Positions 55,270-64,000 of a DNA stretch of 64,000 bases are shown here, in pieces (the first letter of the stretch is position 1; every line of letters starts with the position of its first letter). A model generated the notes under the pieces. The model was not told the DNA's origin. It searched no databases and was given only the letters and a program-made list of their open reading frames with translations. The position numbers were made by a program, and so were the translations under genes. The stretch is from Diploptera punctata (lineage: Eukaryota; Arthropoda; Insecta; Blattodea; Blaberidae): the NCBI GenBank assembly GCA_030220185.1, contig JASPKZ010009669.1, positions 33,072 through 97,071 of the forward strand, in the 5' to 3' direction.

Positions 55270-56125
55270 CTTACCTAGAAAGTAGTAGATAGTGATTTTT
55301 GGGCATATTTTGCATCTGGAACATCTCTCTTCTTGGTCCAACAGTAGTCAGCCAGCATATTAGAACTCCACTTGCCTTGGTACCTCTTTTCCATTGTGGA
55401 AATTTGCTGATGAAAAAGTTCACCGTGCTCATCAGATACAGCCCTTAAATACAGCTTGAATAAAATCGCTACGTATAAGGTGAAGTTTCATATGACAGGT
55501 CAAAGAGAATGCTAAAATCTTCTTCTTCTTAAACTTAATTTGTAGGATTTTCATCCTGTTTATTTCCAAATCACTCCTCGGAGGAAGACGTATTGGATGT
55601 GCATTCACTGTCTATCCATCTCTTTGCTTTCTGGTCTTCCTCTGTCTTCTCCCGTCCATTGGTCTATCATCTTTAGCTCATTTTGCAAGCCGGTTTTCTT
55701 CCATTCTTTCTATATGACCCTTCCAATATTTTCTCTATCTATAATAAATTTGGTTATGTCTCGAATATGGCATTTGCCCCTAATTTCTGTGTTGTGTATT
55801 TTATCAAATAATGTTTCCCCCTGAGTAGTTCTTAAGATTTTCATTTCACATGTCCTTATTACTTGTTTAGTTTTTGTTGTATCAGCCCTAGTTCTGCTCC
55901 ATATACGATAACTGGTCGAACTATCGTTTTGTATATGCGGGTTTTGCTTTCTATTGACATATGTTTGTTGACATATGCTAAAATCAATTTTAAAAAAGTA
56001 GCTGTCACAAAAAAGCTGTGCCTGATGGAAAAATTCTGACTATATATCTGAATCCAGTATGAAAAAATGCACTAGATTCACTAATCAGATTTCTTGTGAA
56101 GAAAACCTTGCCGACCAGTGTAATT
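55270..56125 (-). pseudogene. Transposon-like gene remnant (YQGKW family), split by a LINE
   Basis: 55310-55480 on -: SDEHGE, FHQ, STMEKRYQGKWSSNMLADYC. 55977-56125 aligns with 130-275 at the left edge of the window. The LINE fragment 55525-55975 sits between. Confidence 0.55.
55525..55975 (-). mobile_element. LINE reverse transcriptase C-terminal fragment
   Basis: On -: KTRIYKTIVRPVIVYGAEL, then LEGSYRKNGRKPAC after breaks. Inserted in the previous feature. Confidence 0.65.
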
Positions 56126-56184
56126 AAAAGAAACCTCGCCGTGTTATTTCCTACATGTATTAAATATGAGTATTATTTTTACAG

Positions 56185-56330
56185 GCAAGACATTCTTGAA
56201 CAGCATAGAGTACCTGGATGAAAAGACTAATGAATGGACCACGTTTGTTCCAAAACATAATGTTTCGGAAGACTCCATCACCTTGATGAATATTGAAGAA
56301 GCTTGTCAGAGGTTACAAGAAGCGAGTTAA
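56185..56330 (+). CDS. IVNS1ABP: IVNS1ABP homolog exon 12 (Kelch 6, C terminus)
   Basis: The acceptor is tttacag at 56184. It completes Gly and reads KTFLNSIEYLDEKTNEW, the last blade, followed by a polar tail ending QEAS and stop TAA at 56328-56330. Confidence 0.82.
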
Positions 56331-56690
56331 TAAGGCTCGGACTAATAATGACATGTCAGTTCCATATATACTCAAGACTAGAGGATCAAAGCAATTCTCG
56401 TACATTTTAAAAATGTCCAGGGACACATCAAGCTCACCCTGATGTTCTATGTAATAAATGTGTTTCCATAATCTGTTCTGGAGTACACAGTGCATTTCTC
56501 ATTTCTCTTTTTGTGGACCAACTGTCAAGATTTTTGGCGATAAATTAGCAACTCCAGATGTTAAAACCATCTCAGGATTCGATCCATCTTTTTCAATTCT
56601 TTTAATTCAACAGGGTACCAAAAAGAATATTCAAATTTTACCACATGCATTGATAATTAAATAAAAAGAAGGAAAAAAAAAAGTATAATT
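56331..56690 (+). other. IVNS1ABP homolog 3' UTR with poly(A) signals (putative)
   Basis: AT-rich non-coding sequence after the stop codon. A canonical AATAAA lies at 56660-56665 and another at 56867-56872. Which one is used cannot be told from sequence. Confidence 0.4.
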
Positions 56691-57304
56691 TTATATTGCA
56701 GAAGTTTCTTAATTTGAAAAGAAAATCATTTTACAATGGATACAAGATTTGAATTCCAATTATTTGTATATTGAGAGACGGGATTTCTTTCTTTTTTACT
56801 AGAGTTTATAAAACTCATTACTGTTGCACCGTTAGGCCTAAGTAGCTATGTTTGCTAGTGCATATAAATAAATGTATGTCTCCTACTTAAACATTTGGTT
56901 GATTTGTTCAAACCTACCAATGTACAAGCATTAGTTTCTATTAAAACTTAAAAAAACTTTGTATTCATTTTAGTATTTATTACTCTTTGGCTCCCTTCCA
57001 CCTAATTGCCTCCTTCTTATATCAAGGACTGCCCGACTCAAAAACAATTTGAAAAAAGTTCACCAAATATTTCTGTAGACAATATGGTACACTAGCTGAT
57101 TATCTAGTGTTTCTCGGGAATCTACATTTCCCGATCTTCTTGATATCAATGAGCTGAAAGACAAAAATGATTATTGTGAGTTATCTGTAAAAGATAAGAC
57201 ATATGCTGTCGTGAACTTTTTTGTAGAATTGTTTGAGATAATCAGTTCTGTGTATATTAATTTGGTGTATTTGTTATGGTTTAGGCAGCATAAGCCATTT
57301 AAGC
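56691..57304. other. Intergenic, nothing recognised
   Basis: Downstream of the Kelch gene; AT-rich, no repeats. Confidence 0.35.
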
Positions 57305-57316
57305 ATCCAAAAAGCA

Positions 57317-57503
57317 TTCGTAAATTAATGAGTCATTTACATCTTACCTCATATTTCATGTTTCTTTAAACACGGGAACTAGTTTTCAAGAGAAAAATCT
57401 CTCTCATTTTCAACCGATGTTACGACTGAGGTAAGATGTAAAAATGACTCATTAATTTACGAATTAAGAACCTTATAATGTTATTTCTCATATTTAACTA
57501 TGA
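57317..57503. mobile_element. PLE-f inverted dimer, compact
   Basis: TSD ATCCAAAAAGCA at 57305-57316 and 57504-57515. Left ATTAATGAGTCATTTACATC and CTTACCTCATATTTCATG, right GAGGTAAGATGTAAAAATG, right terminus complete (TTATTTCTCATATTTAACTA). Reference copy for the nested versions at 10.0 and 33.5 kb. Confidence 0.8.
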
Positions 57504-57858
57504 ATCCAAAAAGCAACTTTTTTTTTGCTCTGGCCCTTTACATAACACAATGTATATACTATATATGTTAACTGTCCCAGAAAAATTCTCTAAATGATTG
57601 CAAAAACCCCCATTCAAATCGGTCAAGAGTTATTTGATCCCATAACAGACTTGCTCATTTTTTATATATAAAGATAACCATGTTTCAGCTATATTTTTAT
57701 TATTCTTTTATATTTTGCACTTCCTTTACCAAGCCAATAATTTAATCAAATTATAGGTTGTTGTTTCTTAAACAGCTGTCTGAGAAAAATCCTTCTCATG
57801 TTTTGGCCAAATATTATTTGCAATCAAAATCTATGGAAACAAACAAATTAAGAATCTT

Positions 57859-58344
57859 AATGAATGAGTTGGAGAAATGCTTTTAACATCTCACCTCATA
57901 AAGTTGTATGCCTTCACGATACTCGTTTCAAAAGTATAGTTTTACTTCCATCTTCAGTCAAACTCCAACTGTCGAAATTTCACCATTTCATCTTCAGAAC
58001 TGCCAGTTAAGTTTGAGTTTGACTGAAGATGGAAGTAAAACTATACTCAATGTTTTTATTATTAATTTCATACATCTCAATGATGGATAAATCATATTTA
58101 AAGAGAGATCAGTACTTGCTCAGGTAGCTCAAATGGTAGAGCACTTGGACTAGAAAACCAAGGGTCCCGGGTTCAAGTCCCGGTCTGAGCGTATAATTTT
58201 TCTCTTTAAATATGTAAAACTATACTTTTGAAACCGGTATCGTGAAGACATGCAACTTTATGAGGTGAGATGTTAAAGCATTTTCTCCAACTCATTCAAT
58301 AATGTAAATACCTCATAGTATCTCCTCCCACTGTAATGTTGATT
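57859..58344. mobile_element. PLE inverted dimer (58 kb) with nested SINE C
   Basis: Near-TSD AAATTAAGAATCTT / AAATTAAGAACCTT at 57845-57858 and 58345-58358. Arms TCTCACCTCATAAAGTTG and complement. The right hammerhead-like core starts CTGAAGATGGAAG (58023) and is cut in its stem II by SINE C (TSD TAAAACTATACT). Confidence 0.8.
58048..58214. mobile_element. SINE C nested in a PLE
   Basis: TSD TAAAACTATACT at 58036-58047 and 58215-58226. Head on + 58108-58190 (CTCAGGTAGCTCAAATGG, CCCGGGTTCAAGTCCCGG). The left edge CAATGTTTTTATTATTAATT is a reversed tail, so the unit is a short inverted dimer. Confidence 0.85.
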
Positions 58345-58589
58345 AAATTAAGAACCTTTTGATATCCAAATGAAAAGGAGGAAATAAAGATGGATTGGTT
58401 ATATTCTTAGGAAGAATTGGTATGCTATAGTCGGTTCCAGATGTCTACGGAGCAGTTGTAAACAGTGGTTGTAACGGCGAAAAAGCGTGCTTCACAAGCG
58501 GATAAACCTTACGAGTACATCGACACGCAATTACGGTTTCATAACATTTGTTTAACAACAATAAAATGCAATACTGACAATAATAATGA

Positions 58590-58807
58590 AATTAATAATA
58601 ATAATATAATAGTAATAATATATTAATAAATAATAATAAATACCAATAATAATAATAATCTCTAATCGCCATGTGAAAGTTCTCCTTCAATAACGTTTTA
58701 TAAACGTTTATAATTGTCTGTATTTCTCCCGAACGAAATCCTTTCCTCTGTTTATGTTTCTTCACAGGAGACATTCCGGAAAGACCTGGCATAGAATTAT
58801 CGGACAT
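58590..58807 (-). pseudogene. N-terminal fragment of a possible transposase
   Basis: ATG at 58805 on -: MSDNSMPGLSGMSPVKKHKQ, RKGFRSGEIQTIINVYKTLL, then loss into a (TAA)-rich tract. A basic N terminus followed by a helix of the helix-turn-helix type is common in DDE transposases; assignment is weak. Confidence 0.3.
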
Positions 58808-58979
58808 CTTTTCAGAAAGGGATACTGCACTTATTAAAAAAACACTTGCACACGCCTGCTAAATATATCACATTCACTACTGTAGGCTCAACACTTATTT
58901 AATTTTACTGAACATAACGCTTCATCAATACTTGAGCACATAAGTGATACTAAGGGAAAAAACAAGAACTTGTGTTGTA

Positions 58980-59465
58980 ATAACTAACTAACTCACTGGC
59001 ACAATCGAAACCGTAGATTCATGGCCGTGCGGACATAAGCTCTCCATACATCCATATCCTGATCTAATGTTTTCCAATCATTCCCTGTATAAGCTGCTTC
59101 CCTCAAATCATAGTTAGTTATTCTACCTCATTATTGGTCTACCAACTGGGTGTTTTCCCCTCTGGTTTTCCTATAAGAAGTTTCCATGCAAGTCTTTCAT
59201 TCCCCATACGCGCAACATGCCCTGCCCATCGCAGTATACGAGACTTAACTGTTCTTATTATATCTGGCTTCCTATAAAGACACTGTAGTTCACTGTTATG
59301 TAGTCTTCTGCATTCAACTGTCTGTTCATCTCTCTTTGGTCCAAAAATTTCCCTAAGAACTTTATTCTCAAATACTCGTAATCTCCTTTCTTCCCTTAAA
59401 GTAAGAGTCCATGTTTCGCATCCATATAATATAACTAGTAGAATAATAGTTTTACATATTTTCAT
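58980..59465 (-). mobile_element. LINE reverse transcriptase fragment with tail a
   Basis: On - from 59465: KTIILLVILYGCETWTLTLR, EERRLRVFENKVLREIFGPK, CLYRKPDIIRTVKSRILRWA, GHVARMGNERLAWKLL. Longest intact reading frame of the tail a family (108 codons). Right neighbour 59470-59860 is possibly more of a LINE tail. Confidence 0.85.
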
Positions 59466-59864
59466 TTTTACGTTTTTTTAAAGGAGTTGGGACGAGAAGA
59501 GTCTCTGGCTTATATCGTAATATTGTGAATAATGCTGCTGTGGGATTTCCCAGCAGACACTTGCAATGCAACCAATGATGCGCCAGCATTTTAAATAAAG
59601 GGGAGGGCTAGCTTACTGCTTTGTTCCGAAGACATCTGGAATATGGTATAGTGAGAGAGAAGCCCTGAGGGCCAGAGAAAAAAAAGAGGAAGTCAGTGAC
59701 TATCATGGAGGAGGAAGCCAATGGAAGGAAAGACTTGGGGAGAGTTGAAGTTTCTGGCTTGGAATAGGGTGGACTGGAACTGCTTCTTTGAGTCCCTAAG
59801 CTCTGGATAAGAGCAATAGGAGATAATACTACTACTGCTGCTATAGGTTGTTGTTATTATTTTA

Positions 59865-60725
59865 ATATAATAATTTGGGAATTTTTAACATTATGAGGTT
59901 TTATTGATAAGAATCAAATGAATCGTGAATTCTTCTTACCTCATACTTCTATGTTTTTTTAACACAGCACCGCAGTATCGGGAACCATCGTCACAATCAT
60001 CAGCTGTTTTCACGACTCAATTTTTTTTTTGCCAGTAATTATCCGAACTGCCATCTGGTGTTCTTTTGAAGGAATAATTTTCTAAACTGCCAGCTGTTGT
60101 ATTTTCGAAGAACTTTGTAAAGAAGCTTGGTTCGTCTGGAATCTCGGAAGTTCATGGTTCTAGTATGGTTTTTTTTTAATATATCTTTTTCCAAACTGTT
60201 AAATCCAAGGTTTGGATAGATGTTTCAAAAGTGTTGCTTCTTTTTCAATTCTATGATTCTCTATGTTTTTTTTATTATTAATTTCATACATCTCAATGAT
60301 GGATAAATCATATTTAAAGAGAAAAATTATACGCTCAGACCGGGACTGAACCCGGGACCCTTGGTTTTCTAGTCCGAAAAACATTTAATTGAATCAAAAG
60401 CTAGTCTAATTAAACAAATAGACAAACAAAAGGAACTCACGGTTTGGGAAAAGATCCACATTCAGAAAAACAAAAGAAAACTTATGAACTTCGAAATTCC
60501 CGCAAATTTTGACCTGATCCAGAGGTTCATCGGTCCACCAACAGAGGGAAGAAGAAGAGTTTCTTCCAATCACTATAACACCAGTCGCCAACAAAGTTCT
60601 GATCATGAGACAGTTATGGTCTCGAAATCGCAATCAACTTAGAAAATATATACGAGGAGAGGTAAGAAACATTTTATTTCATCATAAATTAAACCTCGTA
60701 GTGATTAATTCCTATAAAAGTTAAA
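59865..60725. mobile_element. PLE composite (two PLE families and a SINE C)
   Basis: The left half is the 28.4 kb PLE family (GGGAATTTTTAACATTATGA). From 60265 a SINE C piece (60270-60375, on -) follows. From 60380 the frame reads LTVWEKIHIQKNKRKLMNFE and IPANFDLIQRFIGPPTEG, a different PLE family, with core CTGATCATGAGAC..GTCTCGAAATC and right end AACCTCGTAGTGATTAATTC. Looks like a fusion or two adjoining insertions. Confidence 0.65.
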
Positions 60726-61065
60726 TAAAGACATAACTCTGTTTTCATTAGATACCATTACATCAAAATGACTTTAAGACTATTATCATAATAATGTATT
60801 AATTTCATTGACTGTTCATGCTGACTGCATGTAGTGTTTAAATTGGTCTCTGTCATGGGGCTGAAGTGGACATGTGTAATAGATTTATATATTTAAGAGT
60901 GGTTCTTGTAATTATACACATTTAAGTGTTTGTATATAGCATTCAAAAGGGAAATAAATGCTTATTTACATGGAATAAACAGTAATTATTAAATTAAGTT
61001 TAAAAAGATTTTTAATTACGTGTTCAAAAATATGTCCACACTAACCCCATGCTTCCTGTTATATA

Positions 61066-61815
61066 GATATGAAATATTGGACTCTTACTTTAAGGGAGGA
61101 GAAAAGACGGGTGTTTGAGAATAAAGTTCTTAGGAACATTTTTGTACCAAAGAAGGTGAATGAAGAAGACTTACATAACAGTGAGATAGCAGTACATGAT
61201 CTTCATGGAAAACTAGATATCCATCCATCCATAGTAATTCTGCCCGAAGGCAGGTCCTTCACTGGAATCATAGCATTTTCATGCTATGCTTTTGCAGCTT
61301 TACTAGGGAATTGTAGGTGTGGTAGCTTCCCGTTGCTTTCCACACCGGTGAAGGATGATGATAATGATAAGGGTGATGATGATGATGATGGCCATATGAT
61401 TTCGGGGACCATTTGGGCCTTAAAGTTTTCCTGACATTTGTCTTACAGGTGAGGAAAAACCTCACCCAGAAAACTGCCTCGACCGGGGATCGAACCTGGG
61501 GCCGCTGCATGACAAGGCAGCATGCTGCTTCGAGACCACAGCGGTGGACAAAAACTAGATATAATAAGAGTTAAGTCTCATAGACTGCAATGGATAGAAC
61601 ATGTGGCACAAACAGGGAATGTAAGAGGGACATGGAAACTAGAAGGAAAACTTGAGGGAAAATGCCCAACATACAAGCCAAGAATGAGGTGGGAGAAAAA
61701 TATTAACCATGATTTGAGGGAAATTTATTACACAGGGGATGATTAGTAAACATTAGGTCAGGTTAGGGATGTATGGAGAGCTTGTGTCCACCCGGCCATG
61801 AACCTACGGGTTCAA
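61066..61815 (+). mobile_element. LINE fragment (tail a) split by SINE G
   Basis: 61066-61220: YWTLTLREEKRRVFENKVLR, then 61563-61815: RVKSHRLQWIEHVAQTGNVR, RMRWEKNINHDLREIYYTGD and the CATGAACCTACGGGTTC end. Confidence 0.8.
61221..61550 (-). mobile_element. SINE G nested in LINE
   Basis: TSD AAAACTAGATAT at 61209-61220 and 61551-61562. Complete monomer: tail CCATCCATCCATAGTAATTC, head near 61495-61550 (CCACCGCTGTGGTCTCG on -). It is a monomer, unlike the dimers elsewhere. Confidence 0.88.
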
Positions 61816-61827
61816 TGGTGCCAGAGT

Positions 61828-61832
<5 letters not shown>

Positions 61833-61864
<32 letters not shown>

Positions 61865-61991
61865 AGAAAAATGAATGCTTGAGTGTACAGAGTTTAGAGA
61901 CTCGGGTTCAAATCCCGACTCAAGCATTCATTTTTCTTTTCATATCATATTTGCCTTCATTGCTAAATGTCAAAAATATAGTAATAACATC

Positions 61992-62026
<35 letters not shown>
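61833..62026. repeat. Two (AT)n tracts flanking a SINE D-like hairpin
   Basis: (AT)n at about 61830-61860 and 61995-62026. Between them, GAAAAGAAAAATGAATGCTT and AAGCATTCATTTTTCTTTTC are inverted, with a tRNA-like B box GGGTTCAAATCCCG between. Confidence 0.7.
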
Positions 62027-62034
<8 letters not shown>

Positions 62035-62557
62035 CCAGTGGATTCATTATTTAATATCAGTAGAATGTTCGCGAGTGCTATTTATTTATACGTATTATAA
62101 AACGTTATTTTTTATTCAATTACAGGATAACCATATATGTAATCGGGTTTTTTTAGTTTAATTGGATATTTGAGTAATTTTATGAGATTCAATTTTTTTT
62201 ACAGGTGCAGATTAGCCAATACGGCCACTCAAAGCTAAATCTAAATATATTTATTAATAATATCTTTACATTTCATGGTTTAACCAAATTATTTACGTAA
62301 ATAATAAATATAATATAATGGCTGAGGTTCACCCACTAGTACCTAATTAATAATTTTAATTTTAGTCATATTTAGATTTATTTTATTACGCAATTTTGGC
62401 TATGGTGGTTGGAGAAATAAATAGGACAGACATAACCTCGAAGTTATAAATTGTGTTGATGCTGGCTATTTTTAAAAGTAACATAATTATAATTTTAAAG
62501 ATTTAAATGACTGAAAGTAAAACATAAATTAGTAAGCTGACCGTTTTACTTGGCATA
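62027..62557. other. Upstream region of AAR2, nothing recognised
   Basis: AT-rich. No TATA box at a convincing distance from 62558. Confidence 0.3.
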
Positions 62558-62742
62558 ATGAGTAATATCTCTGAAATGGACCAGGCTCTTGCTCGCCGAC
62601 TTCTTATTGAAGGGGCTACTTTAGTTTTCCTTGATGTTCCACCTGGAACTGAATTTGGTATTGATATGAAATCATGGAATACTGGCGATAATTTCAAAGG
62701 AGTGAAAATGATTCCACCAGGACTTCATTATGTTTATTACAG
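62558..62742 (+). CDS. AAR2: AAR2 homolog exon 1
   Basis: ATG at 62558 opens a frame reading [15 protein letters not shown], then [15 protein letters not shown] and [14 protein letters not shown]. These are the hallmark N-terminal motifs of AAR2 ([21 protein letters not shown]). AAR2 is a chaperone-like factor that binds PRP8 during U5 snRNP assembly (family knowledge). The donor is TAC AG|GTAAGT. No in-frame ATG upstream looks better; no promoter element was recognised in the AT-rich 450 bases before it. Confidence 0.88.
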
Positions 62743-63761
62743 GTAAGTTAGAATCAAGGTTATTGTCAAGAATAAGTTACTGAACTATTCTTACTTTTAA
62801 CACTTTTAAAATTCATTTCGTAGTTCACATTTAGGAATTATTTCCATTTTCGGGTACTTTTTATGTCTGTTTTCTTTCCTCTCAAAGTGAATCTGGAAGT
62901 TTTGGAAGATTGGTAGAAGTAGGTTCAATCTTAATTTTTCAATCAGGACAGGGAAAAACAGCGCTTAAACTAGCGTGAAATATTTTCAACAATCGGGACA
63001 GGGAAAACTGCACTTAAACTAGCGTGAAATATTTTGAAAGTCCTATAGAACAACAATGTGCATGCGCCAGAGTTTATAGAGCCAGCGATATCAGGACAGG
63101 GAAAAACTGCACTTAAACTAGTATGAAATATTTTAAGTCCTATAGACAACAATGCGCATGCGCCAGAGTTTATAGAGCCAGCGATAAACCACAATCGAAC
63201 CACATATCGAATATCATCCTCGATTACTATCTGTCGCTATGAAATTTAAATGACCAATATTTGCAATAAATCCCCAAATCTATGTTAAAAAATATATCAA
63301 TAATATTAAAATTACCAAACATTTATTAAAAATGGGTGTACACTTACTTAGCAGTCCCTAACGTTGATCCAACTAGCGATAACCCAAAACAGCAATAGAA
63401 AAATCATAGACTAAGTAATATACTCTGTGGAGAAAATAGCAGTTAGCATCACAATATTGTCTAACAGTGTCATAATATTGTGATTTGCATATTTAAATAA
63501 ATATTTCAAAACTGCCTAATAATGTGAAAAAAATTGTTTCAAAAAGTTTAAAATATTAAAAATTGTTGGTAAATACAGAAGACCTATAGTTTACAACAAT
63601 GAAAAATCAAGTGCTAGTAGAAGTGCAGTTGAGCCTCAGGGAAGTTTTTTTTCTTCGTTTACTAATATGGACGGAAAGTTATTTGATATGCTAAGACCAA
63701 CTACATTAATAAGGAATAAGTAAATAGAGAAACATTTTATGTAATTTTTTATTGTTGACAG
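62743..63761. other. AAR2 intron 1
   Basis: Apart from the tandem repeat at 62944-63190, nothing was recognised. The reading frame 63636-63872 on - overlaps exon 2 and is treated as a shadow. Confidence 0.5.
62944..63190 (+). repeat. Direct tandem repeat in AAR2 intron 1
   Basis: A unit of roughly 95-125 bases beginning GGACAGGGAAAAAC and ending GTTTATAGAGCCAGCGATA is present about 2.5 times (starts near 62948, 62997 and 63093), with a related fragment (TCTATAGAATCACAGTGCGC) at 63957-63980. Copies differ by small indels. Confidence 0.7.
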
Positions 63762-63877
63762 CGCAGTAAACAAAGAGGGAGATTCAGCCCCCAGAGTTGG
63801 ATTTGTGCACAACTTCAAGAAATTAGAAATGGTTGTTATGAAATGGGACCATGCATCTGAGGATATTAGCACAGAAG
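63762..63877 (+). CDS. AAR2: AAR2 homolog exon 2 (gene continues past the window)
   Basis: The acceptor ttgttgacag at 63761 completes a Ser codon and reads AVNKEGDSAPRVGFVHNF, then LEMVVMKWDHASED, matching the SSVD..PRMGFF..LRW region of AAR2. The donor is GAA G|GTGATT, weak at +5/+6 but in the right place. The remaining exons lie beyond 64000. Confidence 0.82.
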
Positions 63878-64000
63878 GTGATTATTGTTACATGTAATAT
63901 AGCTTTTGGAAAAAGTCCACTATTTGTCAATCATTTACTCCATGAATTCTTTTAAGTTCTATAGAATCACAGTGCGCATGTGCGAGTTGCTCTAATGCTT

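Larger units (their letters stand above)
7173..56330 (+). other. IVNS1ABP: Gene: BTB-BACK-Kelch protein, IVNS1ABP homolog (12 coding exons)
   Basis: Twelve exons joined by GT-AG (one apparent GC-AG) introns give about 683 residues; the human family member, as I recall, is about 640. Approximate domains: BTB at residues 30-140 (FCDVILHV, then the HAHRAVLASASPHLFELF type core), BACK at 150-260, a polar linker at 260-385 with a Ser/Pro-rich stretch, then six Kelch repeats at 390-655 with paired glycines (CGGYD, IGGWNG, AAGGCD, VGGSDG and others) and W at the repeat ends. The family is known to bind actin and to act as a Cullin-3 adaptor type protein and in splicing-related roles; those functions are family knowledge, not visible here. 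Four one-base gaps break the frame (near 16820, 31763, 31862, 54078). Introns total about 47 kb of mostly mobile DNA. Alternative: a generic KLHL protein, but the order of exons and the linker favour IVNS1ABP. Confidence 0.85.

Overview
The window looks like part of a large, repeat-swollen insect genome, most likely a cockroach or termite relative. It is AT-rich, its introns are kilobases long and packed with tRNA-derived SINEs, LINE tails and Penelope-like elements (PLEs), and its two host genes read as insect orthologues. The species is an inference. No bacterial, CRISPR, rRNA or free-standing tRNA features were seen.

Two host genes are supported, both on the + strand. The first is a 12-exon gene (7173-56330) for a BTB-BACK-Kelch protein matching the IVNS1ABP family (influenza virus NS1A-binding protein homolog, a host actin-associated Kelch protein). 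About 2 kb of coding sequence is spread over 49 kb, and every intron boundary is conventional except intron 8, which appears to use a GC donor. The frame needs four single-base insertions (exons 3, 8 twice, 11); with them the exons sum to 684 codons including the stop. The second gene starts at 62558 and runs off the right edge: it is the 5' end of an AAR2-type U5 snRNP assembly factor.

Most of the rest is mobile DNA. About 25 PLE-derived insertions occur. Typically two 5'-truncated 3' ends are joined head to head, so the insertion is a palindrome, flanked by 11-14 bp target-site duplications (TSDs). Several retain the C-terminal tail of the PLE GIY-YIG endonuclease reading frame, and most carry a hammerhead-ribozyme-like core followed by a motif ATGAGGTRAG. 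The tRNA-derived SINEs show the same layout: head-to-head dimers, one complete and one shortened outer end, similar TSDs. One SINE family has expanded into a 2.2 kb inverted tandem array that sits as a single insertion with a 12-bp TSD inside a LINE. That SINE shares its 3' terminus with one PLE family, which suggests mobilisation by PLE machinery.

Layout: 1-7.1 kb, upstream repeats with a PLE fragment and the best hammerhead; 7.2-56.3 kb, the Kelch gene and its repeat-filled introns; 56.3-62.5 kb, intergenic repeats; 62.5-64 kb, start of AAR2. Other items are three remnants of an unclassified transposon-like gene family, a carbohydrate-sulfotransferase-like fragment at 44.26-44.6 kb, and weak traces of DNA transposases.
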